Part shown: positions 1 through 7,120 of the stretch, in pieces | Numbering within the stretch: the first letter of the stretch is position 1 | Layout: the number at the start of each line of letters is the position of its first letter | DNA from: an uncultured Oscillospiraceae bacterium | GTDB taxonomy: Bacteria; Bacillota; Clostridia; Oscillospirales; Acutalibacteraceae | Assembly (NCBI GenBank): GCA_900548545.1 | Contig: URKX01000027.1 | Span: forward strand, 1 to 33,277 | Direction of reading: 5' to 3' | Length of the DNA stretch: 33,277 bases | The notes under the pieces: generated by a model | Seen by the model: only the letters and a program-made list of their open reading frames with translations | Databases searched by the model: none | What the model was told of the DNA's origin: nothing | Position numbers and translations under genes: made by a program

Positions 1-20
1 GGTTTTCCACATCATTCAAA

Positions 21-47
21 AACGTCACGCCGTGACGGGCCTTTTTT
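21..47 (+). terminator. possible terminator of a gene upstream of the window
   Basis: An inverted repeat (CGTCA at 23-27, TGACG at 33-37) is followed by GGGCC and a run of six T at 42-47. It could end a plus-strand transcript entering from the left. The stem is short and no gene is visible to its left. Confidence 0.3.
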
Positions 48-62
48 GGCCCTCAGGACGCG

Positions 63-90
63 AAAAAACCCCGGATTTCCGGGGTTTTTT
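63..90. terminator. bidirectional terminator, end of the tmRNA transcript
   Basis: A short hairpin (CCCCGGATTTCCGGGG, 69-84) is flanked by six A on the left and six T on the right, so it can act on both strands. On the minus strand it lies about 30 bases past the tmRNA CCA end. Confidence 0.8.
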
Positions 91-120
91 CGGGGTCACA
101 TCTTTTTTGGAAAGTAAACC

Positions 121-469
121 TGGTGGAGATGGCGGGAATCGAACCCGCGTCCGAAAAAGGATCACCAAGGCTTTCTACGAGCGTAGCTTTTGTTTTAAAG
201 TTCCCGCGTCCTCACGCCCAAAAGCAGGCTGGAGGTTTTGGTAGCCCTTAAGCCGTGACGGGGGTAAGGGCGTAGCCCCGTTCACGTTCACCGCTCATCG
301 ACGCTCTATCCCCGGCCGCGGTACTCCGGAGTAGAACGGCTGCTTAGTTAAGCAGCAACAGCAACAGTATTGTTGTCGTTTAATTTTAAAGTTTGCGGGT
401 TTTATAGCGGTCCCGCACCGCTGCTCGCTTACCAGGGCTTTCCTTCCCCGTCGAAACCTTTACATCCCC
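121..469 (-). ncRNA. ssrA: transfer-messenger RNA (tmRNA)
   Basis: tmRNA rescues stalled ribosomes together with SmpB. The 3' end, read on the minus strand, has a complete T-arm (GGGTTCGATTCCC) and ends in CCACCA at 121. The 5' end GGGGATG (469-463) pairs with CATCTCC near the 3' end to form the acceptor stem, with one G-U pair. An mRNA-like segment follows the first pseudoknot: a frame reading N-D-N-N-T-V-A-V-A-A runs from about 380 to 351 and stops at UAA (350-348). The terminal V-A-V-A-A resembles known degradation tags. The resume codon upstream of N-D-N-N could not be fixed by eye. The gene begins 8 bases after the smpB stop, so it may be co-transcribed and processed. Length about 349 nt is normal. 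Confidence 0.95.
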
Positions 470-477
470 GTAAAAAA

Positions 478-945
478 TTAACGGTTCCGCTCTTTGATGG
501 CCCGCTCAATATCACGTTTGGCGGCTTTTTCCGCCATGTCGGCCCGTTTGTCATAGAGCTTTTTGCCGCGGCACAACCCCACCTGTACCTTCACGCGGGA
601 ATCCTTAAAGTAGAGGGAAAGGGGGACTAACGAGTAACCCTGCTGCTTGACAATGCCATACAGCCGCAAGATCTCCCGCTTGTGCATGAGGAGCCGCCGT
701 ACCCGCATGGGGTCAGGGTTGAAGATGTTGCCGAAGTCATAAGGGCTGATGTGGCATCCGTTTAATAACATCTCACCGTTTACCACAGAGCACCAGGTGT
801 CCTTCAGGTTGGCCCGTCCTAAACGAAGGGACTTCACTTCCGTGCCTTTCAGTTCAATGCCTGCTTCAAAGCTCTCTTCGATGAAGTAATCGTGATAGGC
901 TTTTTTGTTTTGGGCAATGGTCTTTGTGCTGGATTTTCCTGCCAC
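478..945 (-). CDS. smpB: SsrA-binding protein SmpB
   Basis: SmpB is the RNA-binding protein that brings tmRNA to stalled ribosomes; 155 residues is the standard size. The N-terminal beta-barrel carries the family motif GTEVKSLRLGRANLKD (about residues 34-49). The C-terminal tail is highly basic (KRDIERAIKERNR), the part that enters the empty mRNA channel. The ATG follows an AGGAGGAAG ribosome site at about 950-958. The tmRNA gene follows directly downstream, a common smpB-ssrA arrangement. Identification is secure. Confidence 0.97.
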   Translation of the reverse strand: MAGKSSTKTIAQNKKAYHDYFIEESFEAGIELKGTEVKSLRLGRANLKDTWCSVVNGEMLLNGCHISPYDFGNIFNPDPMRVRRLLMHKREILRLYGIVKQQGYSLVPLSLYFKDSRVKVQVGLCRGKKLYDKRADMAEKAAKRDIERAIKERNR

Positions 946-989
946 GCTTACTTCCTCCTTTGCGAAGCGTTCTGCCGTTATGCTTTATT

Positions 990-1019
990 ATTATAGCATA
1001 CTCTTTTGCCGAATAGCAA
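990..1019 (-). promoter_or_regulatory. sigma-A-type promoter of smpB-ssrA
   Basis: On the minus strand there is a perfect -10 TATAAT (995-990) with an extended TGC in front of it, and a -35-like TTGCTA (1019-1014) 18 bases upstream. It lies about 45 bases before the smpB start. Confidence 0.6.
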
Positions 1020-1117
1020 GGAATTTTGGAAAACAGCCCGTCAGGCGCGGGCAAAATTTTTGCCCAATCCGGCCCGTAATTGATTTTTGTGGGGCGGAGC
1101 GGGGAAAAGGCGGCTTT

Positions 1118-1153
1118 TTAAAAAAACAGGGGCTGGATGAACCGGCCCCTGTT
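1118..1153 (-). terminator. terminator of the serine hydrolase gene
   Basis: Stem arms CAGGGGC and GCCCCTG (1127-1133 and 1145-1151) enclose an 11-base loop. On the minus strand the stem is followed by seven T. It sits just after the stop of the hydrolase gene. Confidence 0.8.
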
Positions 1154-1170
1154 TCTTCACTTTTTAAATT

Positions 1171-2043
1171 TTAAAGTTGGGGATAAATCTGGTCAAAAAT
1201 GGCACGGTTCAGGGATGGGACGTCGCGGCATTCCGCTACCACGGTAATCACAGCATCCTTGTCCCGGCAGAGAATGGAAAGCTGCCCGTATTTGCCGTCT
1301 GCCCGGAAAGTGCCCTGTTCGCCGCCCCAAAATAGGTATCCGTAGCCCAAGGCTCCATTGTCTACCTGCTTTTTGGTGCTCTCATCCACCCATTCCGGGG
1401 CGAGGAGCTGCCTGCCGTTCCACTTGCCCCTTTCCAGGTAGAACCTGCCGAAGGTATGGAGCTCCGACAGGGTGAAGAACAGCCCTCCAGCCCCAAAGGT
1501 ATGGCCCAAGGGGTCAGCCTCCCAGGTGGGGCGGGTGATGCCCAGGTGGTCAAAGAGGCGGGGGGTCAGATAGGAAACCAGATCGCAGCCGGAGCGGCGC
1601 TGCACCAGGATTCCTGCCAGATAGGGCCCAACATTGTTGTAAACGAATTTTGTGCCGGGCTTGTAGGCGAAGGGGAGGGAGAGGGCCAGCTTTACCCAAT
1701 CTTTCTCTTTGTAAAGCGGGCGTTGAGCGCCCATAAGATGCCCTGCGTCTTGCCCGAGGCACATGGTCAGCAGATCCCGGACCGTGGCTTGTTCCAGATT
1801 CCCGTCAATGTGTTCCGGCAGGTCGCCGTGAAACGCGTCTACCAACCGTTCTGACAAAGAAAGCAAGCCTTCCTGTATGGCAAAGCCCACAGCGCAGGAG
1901 GTGACACTTTTGCTGGCGGAATAGATGTTCCTGCGGCATTCCTCGTCCCAATTTTTGTAAGCGATCTCTCTTCCGTGCTGGGTAACTTTTACGCCAAGAA
2001 CGCCAAGTCCTTTCGCTTTTTCCTCAAATTGTTCCAGATCCAT
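1171..2043 (-). CDS. serine hydrolase, beta-lactamase/class C fold
   Basis: This is a member of the penicillin-binding-protein-like serine hydrolase family (beta-lactamase domain PF00144), about 290 residues. The catalytic S-x-x-K is SASK, the second motif is YNN (Y-x-N), and a late G-K-Y-G-Q segment sits where the third, HTG-like motif is expected. No signal peptide or membrane segment is visible, so it is probably cytoplasmic; such proteins act as esterases or peptidases and the substrate cannot be read from sequence. An upstream ATG at 2082 would add 13 residues but has no ribosome site, whereas GGAAGGGG lies 8 bases before the ATG at 2043. It is monocistronic with its own terminator. Confidence 0.85.
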   Translation of the reverse strand: MDLEQFEEKAKGLGVLGVKVTQHGREIAYKNWDEECRRNIYSASKSVTSCAVGFAIQEGLLSLSERLVDAFHGDLPEHIDGNLEQATVRDLLTMCLGQDAGHLMGAQRPLYKEKDWVKLALSLPFAYKPGTKFVYNNVGPYLAGILVQRRSGCDLVSYLTPRLFDHLGITRPTWEADPLGHTFGAGGLFFTLSELHTFGRFYLERGKWNGRQLLAPEWVDESTKKQVDNGALGYGYLFWGGEQGTFRADGKYGQLSILCRDKDAVITVVAECRDVPSLNRAIFDQIYPQL

Positions 2044-2210
2044 ATAGGCAGCCCCTTCCGAAGTGTACTTTTCTCTTATCATAAAATTTTTTTAAAGAAA
2101 AGTCAATGAGGCAACAGAACGGTTCGCATAAATAACAGGCGGTGGGGGAAGATAAGTTCTGCGAAGCGCTGGTCGCTTTTCAAAATCTACCGGAAAACGA
2201 GGTGCCTTAT

Positions 2211-2534
2211 ATGAACCGTTTGGAATGCCAGGTGACAAATTGCCAGCACTATCAGGACAACCACTGCTGCCTTGCCGGGATCCAGGTGGACGGCCCTGCC
2301 GCTCAGGAAGCCAGCCAGACCTGCTGCGCTTCTTTTGAGGAGCGCCGCCCAGGCAGCGCCCAGAATGCTGCCTGCGGCAGACCCTCTGTGGAAACGGACA
2401 TCCAGTGTAAGGTGAAGGGTTGCGCGTACAACAGCCACAACCGTTGCAGCGCCCAAAGCGTCTGTGTGGACGCTTGCTGTGGGGATGTTTCTTCCAAGAG
2501 CGGCACCCTGTGCCGCACTTTCCAGAACAAGTAA
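2211..2534 (+). CDS. DUF1540 cysteine-rich protein, two tandem domains
   Basis: The 107-residue product holds two copies of the DUF1540 pattern, a short cysteine cluster probably binding metal. Copy one begins CQVTNCQHYQDNHCCLAGI and copy two CKVKGCAYNSHNRCSAQSV, each followed by a V-D and further cysteines (T-C-C-A-S-F, T-L-C-R-T-F). The family is common in spore-forming Clostridia and its function is unknown. The ATG at 2211 is chosen because GAGGTG lies 6 bases before it and homology starts there; an upstream GTG (2142) would add 23 unrelated residues. A terminator follows within 15 bases. Confidence 0.85.
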   Translation: MNRLECQVTNCQHYQDNHCCLAGIQVDGPAAQEASQTCCASFEERRPGSAQNAACGRPSVETDIQCKVKGCAYNSHNRCSAQSVCVDACCGDVSSKSGTLCRTFQNK

Positions 2535-2546
2535 GTGGCTATGGAG

Positions 2547-2583
2547 GAGCGGCGGGGGAAACCCCAGCCGCTTTTCTTTTTTT
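2547..2583 (+). terminator. terminator of the DUF1540 gene
   Basis: Nested stems AGCGGC/GCCGCT and GGGG/CCCC with an AAA loop (about 2548-2572) are followed by a T-rich run, TTTTCTTTTTTT. Confidence 0.8.
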
Positions 2584-2588
2584 GGAAA

Positions 2589-2618
2589 TTGCGCCCGATC
2601 CCATCCCTGTGTTATAAT
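2589..2618 (+). promoter_or_regulatory. promoter of the HAD phosphatase gene
   Basis: -35-like TTGCGC (2589-2594), 18-base spacer, perfect TATAAT (2613-2618) with an extended TGT before it. It lies 33 bases before the ATG. Confidence 0.6.
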
Positions 2619-2651
2619 CAGAGGAGAAATTGGAAAACGGGGGTTCGCCAC

Positions 2652-3485
2652 ATGGACATCCAACTGATTGCTTTTGACCTTGACGGCACCACATTGACCC
2701 AGCACAAAACCATCTCCCAGGAAAACCGCCGGGCCTTGGAAGACGCGGCCCGCCAGGGGATCCTGCTAGTGCCTGCTTCCGGCCGGATGAAGGATTTTTT
2801 GCCCCCAGAGATCACCTCCTTGCCAGGGGTGCGGTATGTGGTCTCCGCCAACGGCGCCGGGGTGTATGATTTGCACACAGGGCAGGCTATCTGGCAGCGG
2901 CTGATCCCCAATGGGAAAGCCCGGGAAGTCCAGGCGCTTTTGGACCAATACGATTTACTTGTGGAGTATTACAGCGGCGGCCGGGCCATCACCCGGGCAG
3001 GGGACCCGGAGCGGGCGGTGTCCCACTTTGGGTTCCCAGCGTACAAGCTGCACTTCCTCACCAAGGACTACCGGTATTGGGAAGACCTAGGGGAGATGCT
3101 GGTTTCCACAGGGCTGGAACCGGAAAAGATCAACTTGCCCTATTTGGCCACGCCTGCTTTGCGGCAGGAAGTATGGCAGCGAGTGGAGGGGTTGGGCGGC
3201 CTTGTGCTCACCTCTTCGCTGCCGGATAATATCGAGGTGAATGCTCTGGGGGCGGACAAAGGCCATGCACTGGAAGCCCTGGCACAGCGCCTGGGCATTT
3301 CCCGGGAAAAGGTGATGGCCCTGGGGGACAACGGCAATGACGTGACCATGTTGGAATACGCAGGGGTGTCCGTGTGTATGGGGGATGGCTCAGACAGCGC
3401 CAAAGCTGCTGCCAAATACTTGACCGCCCCTCATACCGAGGATGGTCTGGCAAAGGCCATCCGAAAGTTTGCTTTGAAAAACTGA
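2652..3485 (+). CDS. Cof-type HAD-IIB family phosphatase
   Basis: This is a haloacid-dehalogenase phosphatase of the Cof/IIB subfamily, 277 residues, the usual length. Motif I is AFDLDGTTLT near the N-terminus, with nucleophile and acid/base aspartates. Motif II is PASGR and motif IV is GDNGNDVTMLEYAG, which binds magnesium. The middle is the IIB cap domain that sets substrate choice, usually sugar phosphates, phosphorylated cofactors or nucleotides; the real substrate is not evident. The ATG at 2652 begins the MDIQLIAFDLDG core; an upstream in-frame start would add 39 residues and lies before the promoter. The ribosome site (GGGGG) is weak. Confidence 0.9.
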   Translation: MDIQLIAFDLDGTTLTQHKTISQENRRALEDAARQGILLVPASGRMKDFLPPEITSLPGVRYVVSANGAGVYDLHTGQAIWQRLIPNGKAREVQALLDQYDLLVEYYSGGRAITRAGDPERAVSHFGFPAYKLHFLTKDYRYWEDLGEMLVSTGLEPEKINLPYLATPALRQEVWQRVEGLGGLVLTSSLPDNIEVNALGADKGHALEALAQRLGISREKVMALGDNGNDVTMLEYAGVSVCMGDGSDSAKAAAKYLTAPHTEDGLAKAIRKFALKN

Positions 3486-3508
3486 GGGTTTTCTGCCAAC
3501 AGAAACGC

Positions 3509-3547
3509 AAAAAAGGACTGGGGTGCTCGTGCTCCCAGTCCTTTTTA
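3509..3547. terminator. bidirectional terminator between convergent genes
   Basis: GGACTGGG and CCCAGTCC form an 8-bp stem with an 11-base loop, flanked by six A and five T. It serves both the HAD gene (plus) and nfnB (minus). Confidence 0.85.
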
Positions 3548-3564
3548 TGTTTCAAAAGCGCAGC

Positions 3565-4965
3565 TTAATTTCCAACGCTCTTTCCCGAAATGTGCTCATC
3601 AATGGCCTTTGCGGCAGTTTTGCCAGCGCCCATGGCCAAAATGACCGTGGCTGCGCCGGTGACCGCGTCGCCGCCGGCGTACACGCCTTCCCGGCTGGTG
3701 AGGCCCGTTTCCTCCTCCACGATGATGCCGCCCCATTTCTGGGTTTCCAGGCCCTTGGTGGTGGACTTGATCAGCGGGTTGGGGGAGGTGCCGATGGACA
3801 TGATGACGCAGTCCACATCCAGCACAAATTCCGACCCAGGCACTTCCACAGGGCGGCGGCGGCCGGAGGCGTCCGGTTCCCCCAGTTCCATGCGGACGCA
3901 TTCCATGCCCCGTACATTGCCCTGGTCATCTCCCAGGATCTGGGTGGGGTTGTTCAGCAGGCGGAAAACAATGCCCTCCTCCTTGGCGTGTTCCACTTCT
4001 TCCGCGCGGGCAGGCAGCTCCTTTTCCGAGCGGCGATAGACGATGGACACCTCTTCCGCGCCCAGCCGTTTGGCGCACCGGGCGGCGTCCATAGCCACGT
4101 TGCCGCCGCCTACAACAGCCACCCGTTTAGCGTGCTCAATGGGGGTGTCGCTGCCGGGCAGGTAAGCTTTCATCAGGTTTACCCGGGTGAGGAACTCGTT
4201 GGCGGAGTACACACCCTTCAGGTTTTCCCCGGGGATGTTCATAAACCGGGGCAGGCCCGCGCCGGAGCCAATAAACACCGCTTCGAAACCCTGCTCCAGC
4301 AGCTCGTCGATGGAGAGCACCCGGCCAATGACCATGTTGGTTTCCACTTTCACGCCCAACGCCTTCAGGGTGTCGATCTCTTTCTGGACAATGGCCTTGG
4401 GCAGGCGGAACTCGGGAATGCCATAGACCAGCACGCCGCCGGCGGTGTGGAGGGCCTCAAACACAGTGACATCATAGCCCTTTTTGGCCAGGTCGCCGGC
4501 GCAGGCCAGGCCCGAGGGGCCTGACCCCACCACAGCCACCTTGTGGCCGTTGGAAACAGGGCGCTGGGGGGCTTCACAGACGTTCTGGTTGTGCCAGTCG
4601 GCCACAAAGCGCTCCAGGCGGCCGATGCCCACCGGTTCCCCTTTGATGCCCCGGACGCATTTGGACTCACACTGGGTTTCCTGGGGGCAGACACGGCCGC
4701 ACACAGCGGGCAGGGAGCTCTGCTGGGTGATGATCTGGTAGGCGCCCTCAAAGTCCCGCTGGGCCACCTTTTCAATGAAATCCGGGATGTTGATGCCAAC
4801 AGGGCAGCCGGACACACAAGGCTTGTTCTTGCAGTGGAGGCAGCGCTGGGCCTCGTCCAGCGCCTGCTCTTCGGTGTAGCCCAGGGCCACCTCTAAAAAG
4901 TTCTTGCTGCGCACCTGGGGCTCCTGGGAGGGCATTTCATTTTTCTTCAAAGACATATTGGGCAT
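3565..4965 (-). CDS. nfnB: NADPH-dependent ferredoxin oxidoreductase, NfnB/GltA-like subunit
   Basis: 466 residues, the size of the large subunit of the electron-bifurcating NADH-dependent reduced ferredoxin:NADP+ oxidoreductase; databases often label it glutamate synthase small subunit (GltA). The N-terminal cysteine block (CLHCKNKPCVSGCPVG) binds [4Fe-4S] clusters. VAVVGSGPSGLACAG is the FAD-binding dinucleotide fold and VAVVGGGNVAMDAARCAKR the NADP(H) fold. A late GGDAVTGAATVI segment is typical for this flavoprotein group. AGGAGG lies 9 bases before the ATG at 4965. It starts one base after the nfnA stop, so the two are translationally coupled. With a PyrK-like partner and no large glutamate synthase subunit nearby, Nfn is a better call than glutamate synthase. 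Confidence 0.88.
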   Translation of the reverse strand: MPNMSLKKNEMPSQEPQVRSKNFLEVALGYTEEQALDEAQRCLHCKNKPCVSGCPVGINIPDFIEKVAQRDFEGAYQIITQQSSLPAVCGRVCPQETQCESKCVRGIKGEPVGIGRLERFVADWHNQNVCEAPQRPVSNGHKVAVVGSGPSGLACAGDLAKKGYDVTVFEALHTAGGVLVYGIPEFRLPKAIVQKEIDTLKALGVKVETNMVIGRVLSIDELLEQGFEAVFIGSGAGLPRFMNIPGENLKGVYSANEFLTRVNLMKAYLPGSDTPIEHAKRVAVVGGGNVAMDAARCAKRLGAEEVSIVYRRSEKELPARAEEVEHAKEEGIVFRLLNNPTQILGDDQGNVRGMECVRMELGEPDASGRRRPVEVPGSEFVLDVDCVIMSIGTSPNPLIKSTTKGLETQKWGGIIVEEETGLTSREGVYAGGDAVTGAATVILAMGAGKTAAKAIDEHISGKSVGN

Positions 4966-4966
4966 C

Positions 4967-5809
4967 TCACTGTACCTCCTTGCGGAACAGGTTGCAGGTT
5001 TCCTCGTGGGCGTGGCGCTCGAAATCCCGGTACATGGCGCCCCGGGCCATGGCCTCGTCAAAGTCCACCTCAAAGCCGTCAAAGTCCGGCCCGTCCACGC
5101 AGGCGAACTTGGTCTTGCCGCCTACGGTCAGCCGGCAGCCGCCGCACATCCCGGTGCCGTCGATCATAATGGGGTTCATGCTTACCACGGTTTTGATGTT
5201 ATATTTTTTGGTCACCTGGGTGACGAATTTCATCATCACCAGGGGGCCGATGGCGATGACCTCATCGTAACGTTCGCCGCTTTCAATGAGTTTTTCCAGG
5301 GCGTTGGTCACCAGGCCCTTTTCGCCGTAAGAGCCGTCATCGGTCATCATCACCAGCTTGTCGCTGACCGCCTGGAACTCCGGCTCCAAGATCACCAGAT
5401 CCTTGTTGCGGAAGCCCACAATGGAGTGGACCACCGCCCCCTGCTGATGGAGCTTTTTGGCCACGGGATAGGCAATGGCACACCCCACGCCGCCGCCGAT
5501 GACCGCCACTTTCTTCAGTCCTTCTGTTTCCGAGGGACGTCCCAGGGGGCCTACAAAGTCGTGAAGGCTGTCGCCTTCTTCCAAGTGGTTCAACTTTTCT
5601 GTGGTGGCGCCTACAATCTGGAAGATAATGGACACGGTGCCTGCTTCCCGGTCAAAGTCCGCCACAGTCAGGGGGATGCGCTCGCCGTTTTCATCCACCC
5701 GCAGGATGATGAACTGGCCCGGTTCGGCCTTTTTGGCAATGAGCGGCGCCTCGATCTCCATGCGCGTGACGGTGGGGTTGAGCACCTGCTTTTTCACAAT
5801 TCGGTACAT
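4967..5809 (-). CDS. nfnA: ferredoxin-NADP+ reductase subunit, NfnA type
   Basis: 280 residues, similar to PyrK-type flavoproteins and to NfnA. An N-terminal FAD-binding barrel is followed by the NAD-binding fold (VAVIGGGVGCAIAYPVAK). Near the C-terminus, MCGGCRLTV with FACVDGPDFDG is the [2Fe-2S] region; in characterised NfnA the cluster is held by three cysteines and one aspartate, and suitable residues are present. NfnAB couples ferredoxin and NADH oxidation to NADPH formation in anaerobes. The ATG at 5809 has AGGAG 10 bases upstream and begins MYRIVKK, as in the family; a longer frame upstream contains the promoter and is discarded. Confidence 0.88.
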   Translation of the reverse strand: MYRIVKKQVLNPTVTRMEIEAPLIAKKAEPGQFIILRVDENGERIPLTVADFDREAGTVSIIFQIVGATTEKLNHLEEGDSLHDFVGPLGRPSETEGLKKVAVIGGGVGCAIAYPVAKKLHQQGAVVHSIVGFRNKDLVILEPEFQAVSDKLVMMTDDGSYGEKGLVTNALEKLIESGERYDEVIAIGPLVMMKFVTQVTKKYNIKTVVSMNPIMIDGTGMCGGCRLTVGGKTKFACVDGPDFDGFEVDFDEAMARGAMYRDFERHAHEETCNLFRKEVQ

Positions 5810-5885
5810 ACGCGTTAACTCCTTTGGACAGAAGGCTTTGCCAAAAAAGGCAGTTCGGCAAGGGCACTCCTGCATACTTCTCTTT

Positions 5886-5914
5886 ATTATATCGGAAAAA
5901 TCCGGCTCTTTCAA
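5886..5914 (-). promoter_or_regulatory. strong sigma-A promoter of nfnAB
   Basis: Minus strand: TTGAAA (5914-5909), 17-base spacer, TATAAT (5891-5886). Near-consensus, about 75 bases before the nfnA start. No terminator is visible between the phage repressor stop (5996) and this promoter. Confidence 0.8.
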
Positions 5915-5995
5915 CGAATTTTTGAATTTTAAAGATGGCAAATTTGCAAGTTTGGAGGAAGGGAAACTGTGTTATTTCCACAATCCCAGCAGCCG

Positions 5996-6736
5996 TTACA
6001 GCTTCCCCAACACCCGGCCTTGGCACTCCAGCCGGTCATAGGGCCCCACAGGGATGGGGGCGTATTTGGGATTGAAGGATAACAGCTGCCGGTGGCCCAG
6101 CTGTTTGATATAGCCTTCGCTGTTGAGGGCGAAGATTCCAACCTCACCTTCTCGCAGTTCTCCGTTTTCCAGCCGCTGGACGAACACGATGTCCCCATCC
6201 TTATAGGCGGGTTCCATGCTGTCACCGCTGACGCGCAGGCAGCAAGTGGCGCTGTCGGGCACACGTTCCGAGGGGATCTCAAGTTTGGTGGAGTAATAGG
6301 TATCTCCCAAAGGCTCTCCGGTGCCAGCGGATACTGCCAGGTCGTAGCAGGTGATATAGGTGATCCACCCCCGCTGCTCCCGCTGGGAGATGTGGGTCAT
6401 CCGGTCGTATTCCGTTTCCAGCACACTGTCTACCGCCCGTTTGCCATACAGGTCCAAGGCCCTGTATTTTTGCAGCTTTCCCATCTCTTCAAAGTCCACC
6501 TGGAACCCCTGGGTTTTGCTGTATTCCGGGTCGGTCAACTCTTCCCGCAGGAAATAATCGGTGGTGGTTCCGAAGAAATCCGCCAACTTGCCGACGGTGG
6601 AGAGCTTCAGTCCCTCGTAACCCCGTTTGTACCAGTTGTCAATGGTGGTGTAGGGGATGCCGGCCTTCTGGGAAAGGCTGCGGCGGTTGAGATGGCGCTG
6701 CTCTAATAAACGGTCCAGTTTTTCTAAAAAAGTCAT
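5996..6736 (-). CDS. phage-type repressor, XRE HTH plus S24 autoprotease
   Basis: 246 residues. The N-terminal 60 residues form an XRE/cI helix-turn-helix (RRSLSQKAGIPYTTIDNWYK). The C-terminal half is an S24/LexA-like peptidase: likely cleavage site Ala-Gly in LAVSAGTG, nucleophile serine in VSGDSMEPAYKDGDIVFV, and lysine in EGYIKQL. Repressors of this layout are inactivated by RecA-stimulated self-cleavage in DNA damage. It faces away from the terminase-holin operon, and the region between holds two palindromes suited as operators. The ATG at 6736 follows AGGTGA; an upstream ATG at 6793 overlaps the promoter. A LexA identity is unlikely because of the divergent phage operon and CI-like HTH. 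Confidence 0.9.
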   Translation of the reverse strand: MTFLEKLDRLLEQRHLNRRSLSQKAGIPYTTIDNWYKRGYEGLKLSTVGKLADFFGTTTDYFLREELTDPEYSKTQGFQVDFEEMGKLQKYRALDLYGKRAVDSVLETEYDRMTHISQREQRGWITYITCYDLAVSAGTGEPLGDTYYSTKLEIPSERVPDSATCCLRVSGDSMEPAYKDGDIVFVQRLENGELREGEVGIFALNSEGYIKQLGHRQLLSFNPKYAPIPVGPYDRLECQGRVLGKL

Positions 6737-6760
6737 GGTGTCACCTGCTTTCCTGGCCTT

Positions 6761-6789
6761 AGAATATACCATTATGAAGAGAAAGTCAA
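6761..6789 (-). promoter_or_regulatory. promoter of the repressor gene
   Basis: Minus strand: TTGACT (6789-6784), 17-base spacer, TATTCT (6766-6761); an alternative -10, TATATT, lies two bases closer. It is 25 bases before the repressor start. Confidence 0.7.
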
Positions 6790-6797
6790 GCAATAGT

Positions 6798-6811
6798 TAC
6801 TCTTAAAAGTA
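6798..6811. promoter_or_regulatory. operator-like palindrome O1
   Basis: TACTCTTAAAAGTA is a 14-base inverted repeat with one mismatched pair, located just upstream of the repressor -35 box. It shares its outer half-sites with O2 thirty bases away. Confidence 0.65.
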
Positions 6812-6819
6812 AAAATCTC

Positions 6820-6848
6820 TTGACAAATACTCAAAAGAGTAATAAACT
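6820..6848 (+). promoter_or_regulatory. promoter of the terminase-holin operon
   Basis: TTGACA (6820-6825), 17-base spacer, TAAACT (6843-6848). A perfect -35 makes this a strong promoter. O2 fills its spacer, so a bound repressor would block it. Confidence 0.8.
6828..6841. promoter_or_regulatory. operator-like palindrome O2
   Basis: TACTCAAAAGAGTA has perfect 5-bp arms around AAAA and lies inside the spacer of the rightward promoter. Its centre is 30 bp (about three helical turns) from that of O1, which would allow cooperative binding by repressor dimers. Confidence 0.7.
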
Positions 6849-6922
6849 GAGGATAGAGGGCTCCTTTGAGGAGATTGCTCCTCGGAGCCCCCACAGTTCC
6901 CGCGGGGAAGGAGAGGGTACTT

Positions 6923-7120
6923 TTGGAGTATGAGCGAATGGCAAGAGAATATCTGGAAGAGGTAAAGCGCATTGACCGCCGCCTGGAGCAGCTGCGCCAA
7001 GCCAACGATGCCCATCGGGAGGCTGACTTGTGGGTGCGTATCGGCGCCTTAATGGAGATCCGGGACGACCTGCAGGTGACGGCCCATGTGCTCCAGCGCC
7101 GGGCAGCGGGGCTGCTATGA
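6923..7120 (+). CDS. small phage protein, DUF1492-like N-terminal part
   Basis: First gene of the cassette, about 65 residues if it starts at TTG 6923, which has AAGGAG 9 bases upstream; ATG 6938 would give 60. The product is charged and helical (REYLEEVKRIDRRLEQLRQ), resembling the start of DUF1492-type phage proteins found before terminase genes. It has no HTH of its own; that seems to lie in the next gene, whose ATG overlaps this stop (ATGA). Function unknown; assignment is by pattern only. Confidence 0.65.
   Translation: MEYERMAREYLEEVKRIDRRLEQLRQANDAHREADLWVRIGALMEIRDDLQVTAHVLQRRAAGLL

Noticed and set aside
121..200. tRNA gene at the left edge
   Set aside because: The T-arm and CCA belong to the tRNA-like end of tmRNA; the anticodon arm is replaced by the long mRNA-like part and the 5' half lies 300 bases away.
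3523..4524. Long plus-strand reading frame opposite nfnB
   Set aside because: It is the mirror frame of the well-conserved NfnB coding sequence, rich in H, G and A as such shadows are, and has no ribosome site.
3565..5809. Glutamate synthase assignment for the two oxidoreductase genes
   Set aside because: No glutamine-amidotransferase large subunit is nearby, and the pair with a PyrK-like flavoprotein fits NfnAB.
5996..6736. LexA as identity of the S24 repressor
   Set aside because: The DNA-binding domain is XRE/cI-like rather than winged-helix, and the gene faces phage genes.
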